Origin: Acanthaster planci
Taxonomy: Eukaryota; Echinodermata; Asteroidea; Valvatida; Acanthasteridae
Assembly (NCBI RefSeq): GCF_001949145.1
Contig: NW_019091358.1
Location: forward strand, 28,743-92,742
Direction: 5' to 3'
Length of the DNA stretch: 64,000 nucleotides
The notes under the pieces were generated by a model. The model saw nothing but the letters and a program-made list of their open reading frames with translations. It ran no database searches and was not told the DNA's origin. Within the stretch, counting starts at the first letter, position 1. The number at the start of each line of letters is the position of its first letter. The position numbers and the translations under genes are program-made. Positions 20,401-34,102 of this stretch are shown here, in pieces.

Positions 20401-23400
20401 TAATGAAAGTAACCAGGCACATTCACAGGTGCTCTCTGCTGTCTTTGGCCTATTGCACTTTTGATGGGGGTGTTTTCTATGGCAGTTTCCCTCTGGAGGG
20501 GCTATGCCGCAAAGGGGTTCTACAATCACATGTTGAATTTCACCAACACATTTTTAAAAAGTTGACGCTTGGATTGATTGTATTTTAATTTTGATCTTTT
20601 AGGTTATGGCGAGGATCCTTACATGTAAAAAACATGTCAGTGGACCAGTTGAGACACATCCAACAACAAAAAAATCATTAAACATGTTCGAAATCTACCG
20701 CTATGAACACTGACCCCCTTACCATTCCTCCCCTTGACAATCTACGCCTGGATTTCAACCTCGCTGCCACAAGATATATAGAGTGTACCCATGTAGCCAT
20801 GGTTACACTGTTGCTCGGCAGGCAAGAACGCAGGAATGCACCTGGGTGCCTCAGAGGCCAACGATTTGGGAATATGGAGTCCACCAATCCGACCAATGAC
20901 CCACTAAGTAGACAGGAATAGGCTTTTGTATTGGTTAAGAAGTCATCATCAGCCGGTGGCATCCTCAGAGACTTCCACCAGAGGGAGATGCGCATTTCAT
21001 AGAATAATAGAGCTGCCAATCACTCTTCTCTGGAACGCTTTTCCAAGGATCTCAGATAAATTTATTTTGGGAGATTTTTGAAGCTAGAAAAATGACGATG
21101 TGCCCTTTATATAAGGTATTAGGCTTATGGTCTAAATTAAGTGAACCATGGAAAGGAAACAAGAGAAAAACAAAACAAAACAAAAATGCCAGCAAAAGAG
21201 GGAGGTCCGAATGTAGAGAGCAAAACAAGCCATACAATATAATAAAATAAAAGAATTATAAAAGTAAACATAAAAACAAAAAACTTAAAATGACAGATGG
21301 CCAGGTAATAAGCACAAGTTGCACTGGTACTTTTTATAAAAGCTGACCAAAACTCCTAGGTTCGAATACTTTTGATTCTGTCAGTAGCTTATCTCCAAAT
21401 GCCAGGCAAGTCAATGACTGAAGTGGAACAAAAAAGAGCAAGTATTTACATTGTATTAGTTACATAGCAATACAAGTACTTTACGCCCAATCTTTTCCAT
21501 ACGTTTCTTTCAATCATCTCCACACAAAATAATAAAAAATGTGTACATACATGTACGTATACAAATGTACACTGTATGGCAGTGCACTGAATAAGTGAAA
21601 TCACGTACATGTACATTTACGTGTATTGCCTGGCTGGCAAGGTGATCGTCTTGAAGTATTGAAATATGTATCACTATCAGAGACGTTTTCTTTTTGTTTG
21701 GGATCACAAAAGTTGTTCAGTTGGATTACATCTGGAAAGTCAAAGTTCAGTGATCAGCTGGCCAGTAGTCCACCATATGTGTTTAGCTACTACAAGCTGA
21801 GCTTTTTCCCAAATGTAAGCTTTGAAGTTTAAACTCATGGGATCAACTGGAGTGAGGACGATGCCACTTTTCTTGCTGGTTCTAATGCTAGATTGGTTTT
21901 AAGCAATTCCCGATTGCGCGGGAACTTTTTCACAAATAAACAGAAACGGTGAAAGAAATCAATTCTTCAGTCAAAACTATTATTACAAGTTGATTTTATG
22001 ATGAAGCATTTCTTATTTTATGGAAATTTAGTTCATGTGTCAGAATACCAATAAATTAAAAATAACACCCACTGAACTGGCGTAAATTTTAACTTGACTT
22101 TTTTATTTGCTGCCACGCGCCTCCACCATTCCAACTAATCATGAAACTACAACCAGCCGGGCACTTTCATCCCAACCACCAATCATAAATCAAGACAAGT
22201 GTATTGCATATTCATTTTGATACTGCGCCAACAAATGCAAAGCTACAGCCCTTACACGTCACACGACAGGCATATTTACAAAGTTTACATGGGCACAACT
22301 TTGTCCGTTGTGTGCAGAAGGTGCCTGAACGTCACTAGTGCTAGTGCAGACCCGACTTCCCTTCATTTTGGTATGATCTTTGCCATTCAGTTTGGTGCTA
22401 ATATTGTCACAGAGGGATTTTTGTTAACTAAGTTTTCCAGCTCAAAGGTCGAAAACTGATAGGAAAAATCCCCACCTCACATCCAATTTATATTCTCGCG
22501 ATTTTGAACACACTAAGCTCGAGTGTGTACATGTATGCCTGATTCAGAAGTTTTAGGAGCAATTCAGACGTAAGCCAAAAGTGTTGCCTGCATGGCACTT
22601 TCGTCGATCCTGTATGGACAAACAAAATGCTTTATCTTCGAAAATGTTTTTGTGATGCCTGCTACATACAAGGTAAACTACTGACAACATTTCAGTAGAA
22701 TTTGAAGATAACTTGAGCTGCAGTCAAACTGAATACATGTACTTTTCGTTGTGGGAAACTGCTCCAGTCAACAGAGGCCTTGCTGTTCTGGTGTTTGCGT
22801 GTAGCGTGTGGGTGTTTATACTCGGCAGATCGGATTGTTGTGTCGGCGTTCTCTGTTATGCAGGGGTCAGCGTGTTCCGTGTTTGCAGTTAACTGCTTTC
22901 GTGTCTGTTTGACTCAATACCTGCCGACACGCTAAGGTTTTGTATATGTGATGTTATTTTACTTCACATCGCATTCGCGTGAAGTACAACTCGTGGTGTA
23001 AAGATAGAATAGTGGATAATAGAGGATCCTTTAATGCCAGGTTCACACCGATAATGATTCCATAAAGCATTTGCTCCTAGGTAATTTGCCACGGGGCAAA
23101 CATGTTCAACATTTGCCAACTCTCAAATAATTGGGGCGAACGTTAACATGATTTTGTTTCACGTAACTTGGTGCCGAATTTGTACTGCAAATTTTCAAAC
23201 TAAATTCACCCACTGCACAAAATTTGCAGCTGATAATGCTTCAAGTCAAAACTGCATTTCAACATGTTAAAATTCGAGGAAAGAACATAATATGTGAATG
23301 TTTCTCCGAGTCCATCATTTTATTCCAACAATATCCTTTCCGCAGAAAGAGTGCAATATGTAAATGTATCTCCTACTTGATCATGTTTTTCAACACCATC

Positions 23401-24277
23401 CAGTCCGTGGAAAGAATGTGACATAGTTTCTCTGCAACAGTAGTGCCCAGTTGGGCCAGCTCATTAACCCTATACGTGCACAAGCACACACAGGTGTGCA
23501 GTTCGCGAAGTTATCAACCTCTCAGCATTAACAGACTTTCCGTTAAAAAAGCGGACTTTCCGCGGAAGAACGATAAGGCATGACAGTACAGTGGTCCATG
23601 CCATATTACTTAATACATAGATATACAAAGAAGTCAGGCCAATGCAACTCACTTTCTATGGGTTACATGCTTTAGTGGCTGTACATTGTGTATGAAAACT
23701 TCAAAATAAGGGGGTCATCAGGTCAACTCGTACGGCAAACAAAGTCTAAAGCTTGACCAAGAGACAATTCGTATCTCTTACTTTTGATAAATCAACGCAC
23801 AGAATCTGTCGAATATTCACAAAACAGTCAGTCTATTACATACTCCATGGATATGATAGGTGATAAGTCCTAACTTAAATGTATATACAAAATCTGCACA
23901 CATTTCTCAACGCAGTTAAGGGCACAACTTATTCCCAGCCTAGGTTGTAAGTCATAGTGACTGGAAAATACTCAAATATTCCAATAAACACATGTCTTAA
24001 GCTAAATATAGAAGCAAAGCTTTCTGAGGAAATATCTCTTTTGGATCTAGTCATAGAACATTACTGGCTTGTGGAAATTACAAGATACCAAACCTTCAAC
24101 ATCATAAATTTGTTTGGGCTTCTCAAAATATCCCAGAGTAGACTTCAAACAAGTAAATATCAATCGATACACTTCTTTTCACAATATACAACAAGAGTCA
24201 CAGTGAAAATGCAATGACTAAACTCCAGAAGAGACACACAATAGTATAAAATGATATAAATAGGAACTCTAACTTAC
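20401..24277. other. Intronic DNA, no gene recognised
   Basis: Mostly AT-rich. Dense TACATGTAC/ACGTGTA words occur at 21540-21625. Two related segments of about 60 bp (TTCAACAT..GAATGTTTCTCC and related) repeat at 23255-23420. No exon with splice borders and a conserved product was recognised on either strand. Confidence 0.4.
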
Positions 24278-24455
24278 CTAAAATAGAAAGCCAACACTTG
24301 TGAACATAGGACGAAGACTTGGATTTGAGGTCCTCCAGTCCAAAGAAAAATGGTGCAGCGTGCAGACAGAATTCAGGAGGCTTGTAATCAGCATGATGGC
24401 AAAGCTTGGAATGCCAAGCTTGCCAAAACTTCGGGGCAAACTGCCACCCAGACAT
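24278..24455 (-). CDS. Possible first coding exon of a nested minus-strand gene
   Basis: On the minus strand an ATG at 24455 opens a frame of 59 codons plus one base that runs into a perfect donor, GTAAGT (24277-24272). The product starts MSGWQFAPKFWQAWHSK and has several Cys, His and Trp residues; I do not recognise it. Two CCAAT words sit 31-76 bp upstream. The coincidence of CCAAT boxes, open frame and strong donor is suggestive, yet no second exon was found, and the frame stays open past the donor to 24198. It may equally be chance or part of a mobile element. Confidence 0.3.
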
Positions 24456-24485
24456 GCCCTTGCCACATGACTAGCTCAGGCTCTC

Positions 24486-24531
24486 ATTGGATAACTTAAA
24501 AAATGTCACACTTGACTTCAATACTGATTGG
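24486..24531 (-). promoter_or_regulatory. Two CCAAT words upstream of the nested exon
   Basis: Minus-strand GACCAATCAG (CCAAT at 24531-24527) and TATCCAATGAG (CCAAT at 24490-24486) lie close to the candidate ATG at 24455. No TATA box at a convincing distance was seen. Function is inference. Confidence 0.25.
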
Positions 24532-25036
24532 TCATGTAGTATCTAGGTAGATGAGCACTCAGTAGAAATTTATGGCTTTCACAGCTTGGGTAAGGTATGA
24601 ACAACAACTAGGGATTAAGAGTCCCAACATTCTGCTGATCTCCTGTAAAATTTACCGGGAGTGTACACACTGGTGTTCTACACTGTCGTCAGAGATTAAA
24701 GGCAGTGGATACAAAGGGCATCCTGTGATCTCCTAGGAAAGCAGGAATATTAAAGATAAACTGGAGAAAGAGCAGGCTATCTGACAAAAGGAATAGGCAA
24801 GATCAAAGGTTCACCACTGGAACACTGCTTATCAGTAAAATGGTCAAAAGCTTAAGAAAGAACAATTAACGTATGCAAAATGAAAAACATAGTCATTAAA
24901 AAAAATTAAATTTGAAGATATAACCTAAGACCTCTTTTGGGATGGGGTTTAACAAACATTGTTAACAGAAAGCACTTGAAAGAAGTGATGTGATCCACAA
25001 ACCGTAGCATATGGAACTTGGCACTGTGTGTAAATC

Positions 25037-25411
25037 TTAATTGTTTAGTTCCACAGTGCAAGTGGGATTGTGCAGGCATGGCATGTACATATTGTGGACC
25101 TGTTGACAAAAGGAGTCCACATAATTAGGGTATGATTGCACATGTCCACACAATGTTTTCCCCTTTCTGAAAAACAGTTTCAAAGGCATTTTGAGGTCAA
25201 GGTTATCGTGGCGAAATGAAGAGGAACAGTCCAGGTGATCATCATCAAAAATCCACCTCAAAGGAGTTATCCTAGTTGGAGAAAAAGAAGTATTTCCCTC
25301 AAGTTTCCTTAACCACAGGAGAACAAAGGAATGTCCACACTTTGTATGTAAAACAGGTATACATGATTTCATGAAAAGTTGCTTGGCTGTCCTGTGTTTA
25401 AATTGTATCAT
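25037..25411 (-). CDS. Unrecognised 124-codon minus-strand ORF
   Basis: The frame starts at 25411 and ends at a stop at 25037. It contains a run LEGNTSFSPTRITPLRWIF, a DDDHLD acidic stretch and nine cysteines, with no domain I know. It lies upstream of the possible nested exon at 24455 on the same strand, so it could be an exon or a separate transcript. No homologous second copy was noticed. Length alone is near the chance level for this composition. Confidence 0.2.
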   Translation of the reverse strand: MIQFKHRTAKQLFMKSCIPVLHTKCGHSFVLLWLRKLEGNTSFSPTRITPLRWIFDDDHLDCSSSFRHDNLDLKMPLKLFFRKGKTLCGHVQSYPNYVDSFCQQVHNMYMPCLHNPTCTVELNN

Positions 25412-26386
25412 CTTGGATGACGATGATCACAGCTTTTTCAATGGTTGTTCTTTTGCAGTGCTTGGCCAGTCTTAAATGTAGGTTTAAGACCGGCTCAGGA
25501 GAATGGATGTGCCTAATGCCCTTGCCTGCAGCTGGGACATGATCAGCATTCAGTCTTCTGAGCTAGTCTTAGTGAACCAGTGATTTTGTTCTAAATTTTA
25601 CTTTCTTGTTCCCGAAAAGCCCTGTTCATTTATGGTATATTCCTTTTGCAACTTGACCAATAGATTCTCCTTACACATAGATTTGGTGCACGCGTGACAA
25701 GCTGCATGCACATAGACTGTTGACTTACCAGAATTGATTAAACTGTCTTGCATCAAGGTGCCAGCATGTGGCATTATCACTTCTCAGCGGGCATTATCAA
25801 ATGTTAATACAACATCGAGTTGCACGTCGTTTAATAGGGAGACTGTCTGAGGTATTTATGAATACAGTTAGTACCTTCTACCATTTTGAAAAAGTATCTG
25901 TCTTTCCTCAGAACTGAGAATAAAACCTTGAAGTTCTCTCACAGCCAAACAACTTTTCATTACCTCCCAAATTATATGTTTCTCACATAAAACTTTGTCA
26001 AGTTGAGCAATGACAAGCATTACAGTAGACATAATTAGTTGAATAATCATCCATTTCAAATTTATTGTGTGGAGCTTATTCCAGCTGAAATGTATAGTAC
26101 GTGAAATCATGCCATTGCATAAAGTTTGGTGAAATCAGCTGTGTACTATCCAATACTATCACGTATATATATGAATGTTCATTTATCCAATCTGAAGTAA
26201 AGAAACAAAAGCAAAAAATTACTTTGAGATGTCAAGTTTTAGAAATTTGTCAAACTTAATGTCAATAAGGTTCATGAACAGTTATTAGCTTTCAACTTTA
26301 AATAACGGCCAACTTATATTGTTCTTCCCTGTTTTTATTAGAAGCATCTCCAGCTTGGAATTGAATTGAAACTGTGTCATTATTAT
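25412..26386. other. Intronic DNA, nothing identified
   Basis: AT-rich sequence with no coding, repeat or RNA-gene signal that I could support. Confidence 0.4.
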
Positions 26387-26961
26387 CCACTTCATGCCGG
26401 GGCATTTTTCAATGTTGACGATGCCGGGCCGGCATGACTATCATTTTTTCCATTTTCAAAATCCTTCAAAAATCCATCATTTCCTTTCACGGTTGTTTAT
26501 AGCTGCACCAAGTAATCTTTAGGTACTAGGTTACCCTCATTGACGCCCGAGTATTTCAGCCAGGCCTGCAGCCTTGTAAAAAGAGCCCAGATTGTGCGGT
26601 GTTATGCAACTTTCTTTTGTTCACGAACCTGGCACAGTGCACTGCTGACCTCTTTTCAATAGGGGCCAGATTAGCGTGCAGCGGTGCTGTGTGGCTCATC
26701 GCTGCGGTAGTGGAGTGCTTTTGTCCCCGGTGGTAATCCACTCACTATAAATGCCCCAAACCCTGGTATACTGTTTCAAAACAAGGATGGATTATCACCA
26801 CTTTTGAGAGTGAAAAATGTTGGTAATGCCCAGCAGCCTGGTCTTTTGTTGGGAGTACGGTCTTTTGTTACAGGGCCCTGTTTCCTTTGTCCGAGTTCGG
26901 AGACCCCGGCCACGCATATAAACCATACGTCTCCGATTCCGGAGTCCCCGGCAGGAAGTGG
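26387..26961. mobile_element. TTAA-type MITE, copy 1 (complete)
   Basis: Left end CCACTTCATGCCGGGGCA and right end CCCCGGCAGGAAGTGG form a terminal inverted repeat. TTAT flanks both ends (26383-26386 and 26962-26965), a variant of the TTAA seen at the other copies. The interior shares long segments with the copies at 34103, 35450 and 40243. No coding capacity. A TTAA target is shared by piggyBac and Kolobok transposons; which one moved it is not settled. Confidence 0.85.
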
Positions 26962-28099
26962 TTATTATTATCATTATTATTAAGAAATGCCTTGAACCAA
27001 AACATTGTTTTCACAAACAAACCAGTTCATTCCAGAGATGATGTCTCTATGCAAACACTTGCCCTGAAACAAGAGGTATAGCAACAGTTTCTTTTGGCTG
27101 GAGCAGAGTCACTGACTCCTGTCAAGTGACTTGGATTAGAGTCGAATTCGAGTTGCTATTTTTGTGACTTGGCTTGTAAATACCAGCTTTGACTTTTGGC
27201 TTAACTTGGACTTGCAAAAATGACTTGTTACCAACTCAAGTCAGACGCTACTCTACCAGCCCCATATATTTTTAATTAAGCTATTCAGCTTTACGCCTTA
27301 CGCATATAGAAAATGAACCTCGGCTTGCGTGACTTCTATTTCATCTAGTCTAGCTGCAGCTTTAGATCAGAGCAGTATGCCTGTCATGCTGGCATGTTGC
27401 ATTGCCTTGATGCATGACTAGGATAAACGGTGCTCTCAGTATGTCATTATTTCATCTCAATGCTTATTTCCACCCAGCAGAGTATATTTATGAAATTAAA
27501 ACGGAGGTCCAATGTACGACAGATATGTGATTAACTGCAAAAATTGTAAATACAGCACAAGTGAAAAGGGAAATTACAGAGGCATTGTTAAAATAATTGG
27601 AGAAGAGGTGTTCCGCTGTCCGAAATTCGTAAATTTGTAAGTTGACGCCTGGTAATTTGCATATTACAGCTGGAGAAAATAATGTGCAGCTTGACCTGTA
27701 CTTGGACAAAGAGACTTGTGACTTGACATGTGTTTATACCAAAAGACTTGTGACTTGACTTGTGGCTGGACCTAATGACTTGCAACTTGAATTGGACTTA
27801 CATATACATGTAATGACTTGTGACTTGACTTGGACTCTCAAAAAATGACTTGCTGCCACCTCTGGGCTATAGAATTCAAATTGTTACGTTTATTTGCAAT
27901 TTTTTTTCAAATATAACCCATAAAAGGCTTATTTTGTGGCATGTATTGGGTGCTTTCATGTATCATGCCAATTTTAAGCAATCTATTGTATTAAGCTGAC
28001 ATAATGCACACATACCTATACATGCAGGGTAACAAAAGATTAATGCAGTACATTTTATTTTATAAAATCTGACGTTCAAAATTATGTGAACATTTTCAG
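26962..28099. other. Intronic DNA with GACTTG-rich stretch
   Basis: At 27115-27250 and 27690-27860 the words GACTTG, TGACTTG and CTTGTGACTTG recur many times, an irregular simple repeat. No gene seen. Confidence 0.45.
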
Positions 28100-28170
28100 G
28101 GCATTCTTTAGATGTTAACAGCAACTTGGAAGTGTTAAACCTGTCCGGGAACAACATCAGCTCATTTAGA
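28100..28170 (+). CDS. LRRC9: LRRC9 exon: leucine-rich repeat
   Basis: Acceptor TTTTCAG, donor GTAAGT. Two bases complete a Gly codon from the previous exon, then 23 codons follow: HSLDVNSNLEVLNLSGNNIS and SFR. LEVLNLSGNNI is a textbook LRR segment and matches the vertebrate LRRC9 stretch containing LNLSGNQI. The exon ends in phase 0. It sits 15.8 kb after the previous exon; that intron holds most of the repeats of the left half of the window. Confidence 0.93.
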
Positions 28171-28639
28171 GTAAGTTATAAAACACAACACTTCCTCCTG
28201 TTTGTTTTTTCTGGTGTTTCTCGTACGTTTGTTTTTGTGAGTATTTTTTTTGGTTTTGTTGTGTGTGTGTCTGTGTGTCCGGAGTCTACTGCACTCTACC
28301 TACCCACACAGTCACTACATATGCAAACTTCCTATGCACATATAGCTATTCGCTGAAAAGATTTGATCATCCATGGTGCCCCTTGACCTCCCTTTATGCA
28401 CTGCGGTCATGCTGCCATGTTCGTCCTTCTTTTCTCAGCGCCGTATCGCAGTGGACGTGTCTTTTAGACATCTTCAAGTTTTTTAGTGCCTTTTTCGCTA
28501 CACGGTTCTGTGACTTGAATCATCCGGTTGTATTTCCTTAATAAACTTTTATCTTGTGTGATTTTAATTTTGTTGGTAAAAGTGCTATTACCTTGTTTTT
28601 GGTGTCCTTTTCTTTCTTTTTCTGTGTGTGCATTCTGCA

Positions 28640-29165
28640 GGTGTTTACCGTCAGTGTTACAAGGAACGGTCAAGCCTACACTCCCCGTAGGCCTTGCCGC
28701 TTGAGTGGGCACATTCACACGTTAGCGGCCCATACAATCCACACAACCCTAGCTGCATGAGAGGGCGGATTGTTATCTTTAGCAGTTTCCTCTTTAACCG
28801 CTCGAGTGGGCGTTTCCTTATTTAAGCAGCCATTGTGGATTACGGCCTAACCACTTGAGTGGGTGATTCTCGATCAAGCGGGAGGGCGGGGACAAGGCCT
28901 AGCCGCATGAGTGATTCACTCGTATATGTGGCTCTGACGACGATATAGGCCTTAGCCGTGAGCGAGGGGGGGGTCCCTAACGGGATGTGCCTCCTGCTCG
29001 ACAGTTGTGCACAGAGCCGACTGATGTGGCTGGATTGAGCCTTCATTGTTCGCATGAGTTCTGATCTCTTACGGAATGAGGGCAAGGCCAAGCCGCATGA
29101 GTGGGCGCTCCGTATCCTAAGCAGTTCAGACGAGGACTCCGGCCTTCAACGTGATGCTGGGTTCC
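28640..29165 (+). repeat. ~50 bp imperfect repeats, retroelement leader
   Basis: A word like TAGCCGCATGAGTGGGCG recurs near 28694, 28749, 28794, 28846, 28900 and 29088, at spacings of about 45-55 bp, with variable sequence between. The layout resembles the leaders of the two DIRS copies (short GC-rich units upstream of a gag-like start) but the unit sequence differs, suggesting another family. Confidence 0.6.
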
Positions 29166-29301
29166 GCGGTAGTCAGAAGTCCCCCCGGACATTCTTGACT
29201 TATGACCATTCTATTTCTGCCCTCCAATAGACAACTTAGTCAACCGAGCCAGCACCTCCACCGACCATTTAAGATGCAACGAGTCGGCTGATTGACCACC
29301 T

Positions 29302-29493
29302 ATGGTTCAGAAAGGCCAGCAGGCCAACGGGGCTCCTCTCTCCCCAGCGCCCACAACAGCTACCGGTCGTCGTAGCTCTGCAGCAGGCAAGGCAGCATCC
29401 TCGGTAGCATCAGCCGACCAGACATGTATAGTCGGCCTCATACCAACAATGCCAGGACGAGCCCCCCACATTCTACTGGGTCAGCCCTCTTAA
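29302..29493 (+). pseudogene. Gag-like start of a further retroelement
   Basis: A short frame beginning MVQKGQQANGAPLSPAPTTA resembles in composition and spacing the DIRS copy 1 segment MAQQDPRGNGLPSAPGPSPA. It stops after 63 codons. A segment of about 80 bp (GGCAGCATCCTCGGTAGCAT..GGCCTCATACC) is repeated at 29570-29645. No RT follows before 30360; the sequence to 30350 is GC-rich and possibly the element's 3' region. Assignment is tentative. Confidence 0.35.
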
Positions 29494-30359
29494 TGATTCC
29501 TCGGCTCACGGTACCGGGACACCCAACAAGAATTCACTAGGCACCGAGGAGCCTATGGGGCCACTACGCCAGCACGCAAGGCCGCATCCTTGGTAGCATC
29601 GGCCGACCAGACATCTAGTTGGCCTCATACCGACAACGCTAGGTCGGTGATTTTCCCCTTTCAATTTTGATTTCCTGGCATGACAGTGATGCTGATCATT
29701 CTTGGGCCAAGTTCCTATTGTTTTCGGGACGGCCCTTATAAAGGCAATACCGGGCCACGGAGCCCGCTGGCCATTTGGGCGGTTGGGGCCTCTGAACTCT
29801 GTACACCCTGTTTTCCGGCTACCTTCTAGGAAGACTAATTCTACCCTCTTGGTCCCCTGCCCACTCTGGGAATACCCCCTTTTAGAGACAGCGCCGGGCA
29901 ATGCGGGTACAACACCGCCTGCATCCTGGCATTGGTACCGCCATGAATCACAAATCTCCCTATTCATGCCACATGTCTGACAAGGGTGACGGTAGGAAGA
30001 CCCCACGTCGCTCATGGGCCAGCCCTACTGAGCGCCCCAATACTCCATACCTTTGTTCTCAGTCACCCTTCGTTGAGGGCATGCAGGTATGGGTAGATAG
30101 TACATGTTACAGGGCCACCCCCTGCATCAGTCGGCGTGACTTATCATTATTCTGTGCATCAACCCTCCACTTGTGTCCGTCCTACGTTGGCAGGTGCAGA
30201 GCCAAGAAACAATGACTATGTACAAGCAGTCTACTGGATACAACCTTCCCTCTTCTGGTGCCTGTTCTCGGAGGCCTGCGGGAGACGATCCCGCATTTTG
30301 CCCGCAGACCTATGTATTAGGTTTGTATTGGGTGGGTTATATGTTAATTAATATACTGG

Positions 30360-30990
30360 GGGATCCTGCTTGACAAGCCTCTGTTTCTTGGGACCCCCCA
30401 TCAACATTTCTTTATTTATTCATGACATATTGTAATTAACAGTTATGTTGTAAATAAAGAATGAATGAATGACACCTCCCCGATCGCCATACGCCTGATC
30501 TCACCGATGTCTGACACAGTGACCCACTGCAACCTGCTCCATTTCTGGCCATGCCCTGGTGATGACACCGTTTGCATTTTGACCCATTACTGCATTTCTC
30601 CTGTCTGCGTCCGCGCCTCGGGTGTACAAATTTACCGAGCTTTGCGCTGTGGTGGATTCTACATGCATGTTATTATCCTGTAATACTGCACTTTTCCGGG
30701 GGCTTTCTCGTACTACTGTACGTTGACACACGTACAACAACTTTGACCTATGGTGCTTTCTCCACAAATCTTCCACACAGCCTGACTATGTCCGGTTCAC
30801 TGTCCGGATGTGAGTTCTCCCCTTGTGGGCATGTCCAGATGTTTTGACTGTTATGAGGTCTGACAGAAGTGGGTCTACCATCGGCCCCAAATTTTGTCAC
30901 ACTGACACCTCGTGTTATCTCTTCCGGTTACGCCCTGCGTGATTGAAACAAAGAGCAATACTTGACTGGTATCGTTCTATATTTCCCTAA
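30360..30990. other. Unassigned GC-moderate intronic DNA
   Basis: Includes an AATAAAGAATGAATGAATGA run at 30454, possibly the tail of the element to the left. No gene recognised. Confidence 0.4.
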
Positions 30991-32795
30991 TATTACTTTA
31001 ATTCCTTTGCCAAAGTAATCGGACATCCTCAATATGGTATTCTTCTGTCTTTTTCCTATCCAGGAATGAAGTTTCTTTCTTGTAGCTGTAGTTTCCAGAA
31101 GCTTTTTTTCTGTGGATAAGTGGCTAAATTAGTCCAATCTTATCATTCTCTTCTCAAGTTATAAATGAACTGATAATTGTTAATTACTGAAATATTGTTA
31201 CTAACATGATTGATTTTGTTTCGTGATTGTAATATTGAATATACTATTTTAAGTAGCTTTTGCATAGATCAGACATGATATTTTGTCTCGCAAATGCGCT
31301 ATTTGTTCATGGAAATTCATGAACTACACTTCGCACTGCCAGGATAATGTGGGGTTTTATAACTGCAAAGTTCCTGGAAATGGATCAGCGCAAATATGGG
31401 GAATAATTTCCTCATAAAATTCCCCCAAGGTGTTTACTTTGGAAGTGGCAGTTGGCCTATGGATGCAGTTGGAGAAAAGCAAAAAACAAAAAGGGGCTTT
31501 CAAATTCATCTTATCTTGATACAATTACCACAAGCAGCCGATTCATTGTGTCAGTGCTATATTGTCCTATTTGAAAACTTGCACTAAGAGCTATGTATTG
31601 AAAAATATTGTTTAAACATGAATTTTGGGATGAAAAAGTGGTTGAAATTTAAATATTCTTGCCCTAAAAACTAGTTTGAGAAAGGAGCCCATTGTAATTA
31701 AATGTTACTTTCATACAAAAGGAATGTGCAGACATGTACGAAATCCACAGCGAAAACCCAGATCGTCACAGAGGATTTTGATGTAGTCGAGTCAAAGTGC
31801 CGGGGTGCCATGGGTGATGAACGTATAACACTAAATCCTTTACGGACGTCTCAGAAATCACAATGGAAATTCATCCAATCCCAAAATTTGTTAAGGGGGG
31901 GAGAGTTTGAGTTGTCATTGAGGATTTTAAAATCTGTTGCAGTGAATTTTGGGGAAAGCATTTCAGTCTTAAAGTGACTTAGACAGGACGGGATTGTCAG
32001 AAAATGGGCAAGTAGTATGGGGGCCAGGTATATGTTCCTTCGTCTCAGAAAAGAGTTTTAGTTTTACCAAAAATTGCAGTTCGCCTTCTGGAAAACGGTA
32101 GACCTACTGCTTTAGACGGACTAGTTTGCGGTATATATATCTGTAATCTCAACCAATCAATTCCAAAATTATACATCAAGGAATTCAAGATGCAGTTTGT
32201 ATTATTTCATGCCATGTTTGAGTGATACCTCCATGCATTTTTCCGGTAGTTGTGACGTTTGCAAATTTTGCATAATCTTCGGAGCAAAATGGAATTGTGG
32301 TTAAAAACTCTCCACCGATGGCAGCCAAATTTTCGGGAATAATAAAACAATGCGGTCGATCGTTGGTTCTGGTTTGTGGTACGGCATGATGGAGGTACTT
32401 CGTTTGTCACTCGCTCCTAACGGTTTACATGTACTGCGAGGGATACAGAACATTCGCTTGTACTTGTCTCGAACTTCACTCGTTTACTGCGCACAAACTC
32501 TTGGGTGTTTACCGAGGGCCTTCGCTCGCAAGTTTCCGGAGAACGTTTTGGGCTGTACTATATTGTACACGCATACACAAAGCTGGAGCGACAGCCCTGC
32601 CTGTGGAGTGGTTCACTATACGTTGTCGGTCACTTTACGGTCTGCCGTCACAAGCCCTGCTGAGATAATGAGTTCCGGGGTCAGGCTTACCATGCATTGG
32701 ACAAGCAATGCACGGTAAAAACCACAAAGTGTGCACTGAACAGCATGTCTGGTTCACTGACCGTGTTAGCTAAAATTTTGACCTGTACTGTAGAT
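30991..32795 (-). repeat. ~1.8 kb dispersed repeat, copy B (complete)
   Basis: This copy lies inverted relative to copy A and carries, contiguously, both parts that are separated there (13242-14924 and 20032-20400). It lacks the 83 bp palindrome. No intact ORF is shared with copy A, so it looks like a non-autonomous or decayed element; ends and target duplication could not be fixed by eye. Confidence 0.75.
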
Positions 32796-33117
32796 GTTGT
32801 CAGCACCAATTTTTTTGTTTTGCTGAGTTTTGTTGTGTTGTGGCTACAATCCTGGACAAAATAATTGGAACACCATGTGGGAAGCACGTTGAAAAGATCC
32901 CCCCTCTCCCCCATTCAATGTTGCAGTCATTTATTGGACCAAGATTCATCCCAGCTTACCCAATGAGAAACATTGACGTGGTGATGGGGAGGCATGTTCC
33001 AACAAGATTTTTCTAGGAATGTGGGCAACATGTCATGCTGTCATGCATGTCTTTGGTACAACATTTATGGTGTATGTCATTGAAAGCTTAAAACCTTGTT
33101 TAATTTTATATTCATAG

Positions 33118-34102
<985 letters not shown>

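Noticed and set aside
20967-20983. CTCF-like site CCACCAGAGGGAG
   Set aside because: A single motif match in 64 kb is expected by chance often enough; no supporting conservation or clustering.
20678-21019. 113-codon minus-strand ORF as a gene
   Set aside because: No domain, no splice context, repeat-like surroundings; length compatible with chance in a GC-richer patch.
21358-21370. tRNA gene suggested by GGTTCGAA
   Set aside because: No A box at a proper distance and no cloverleaf in the flanking sequence.
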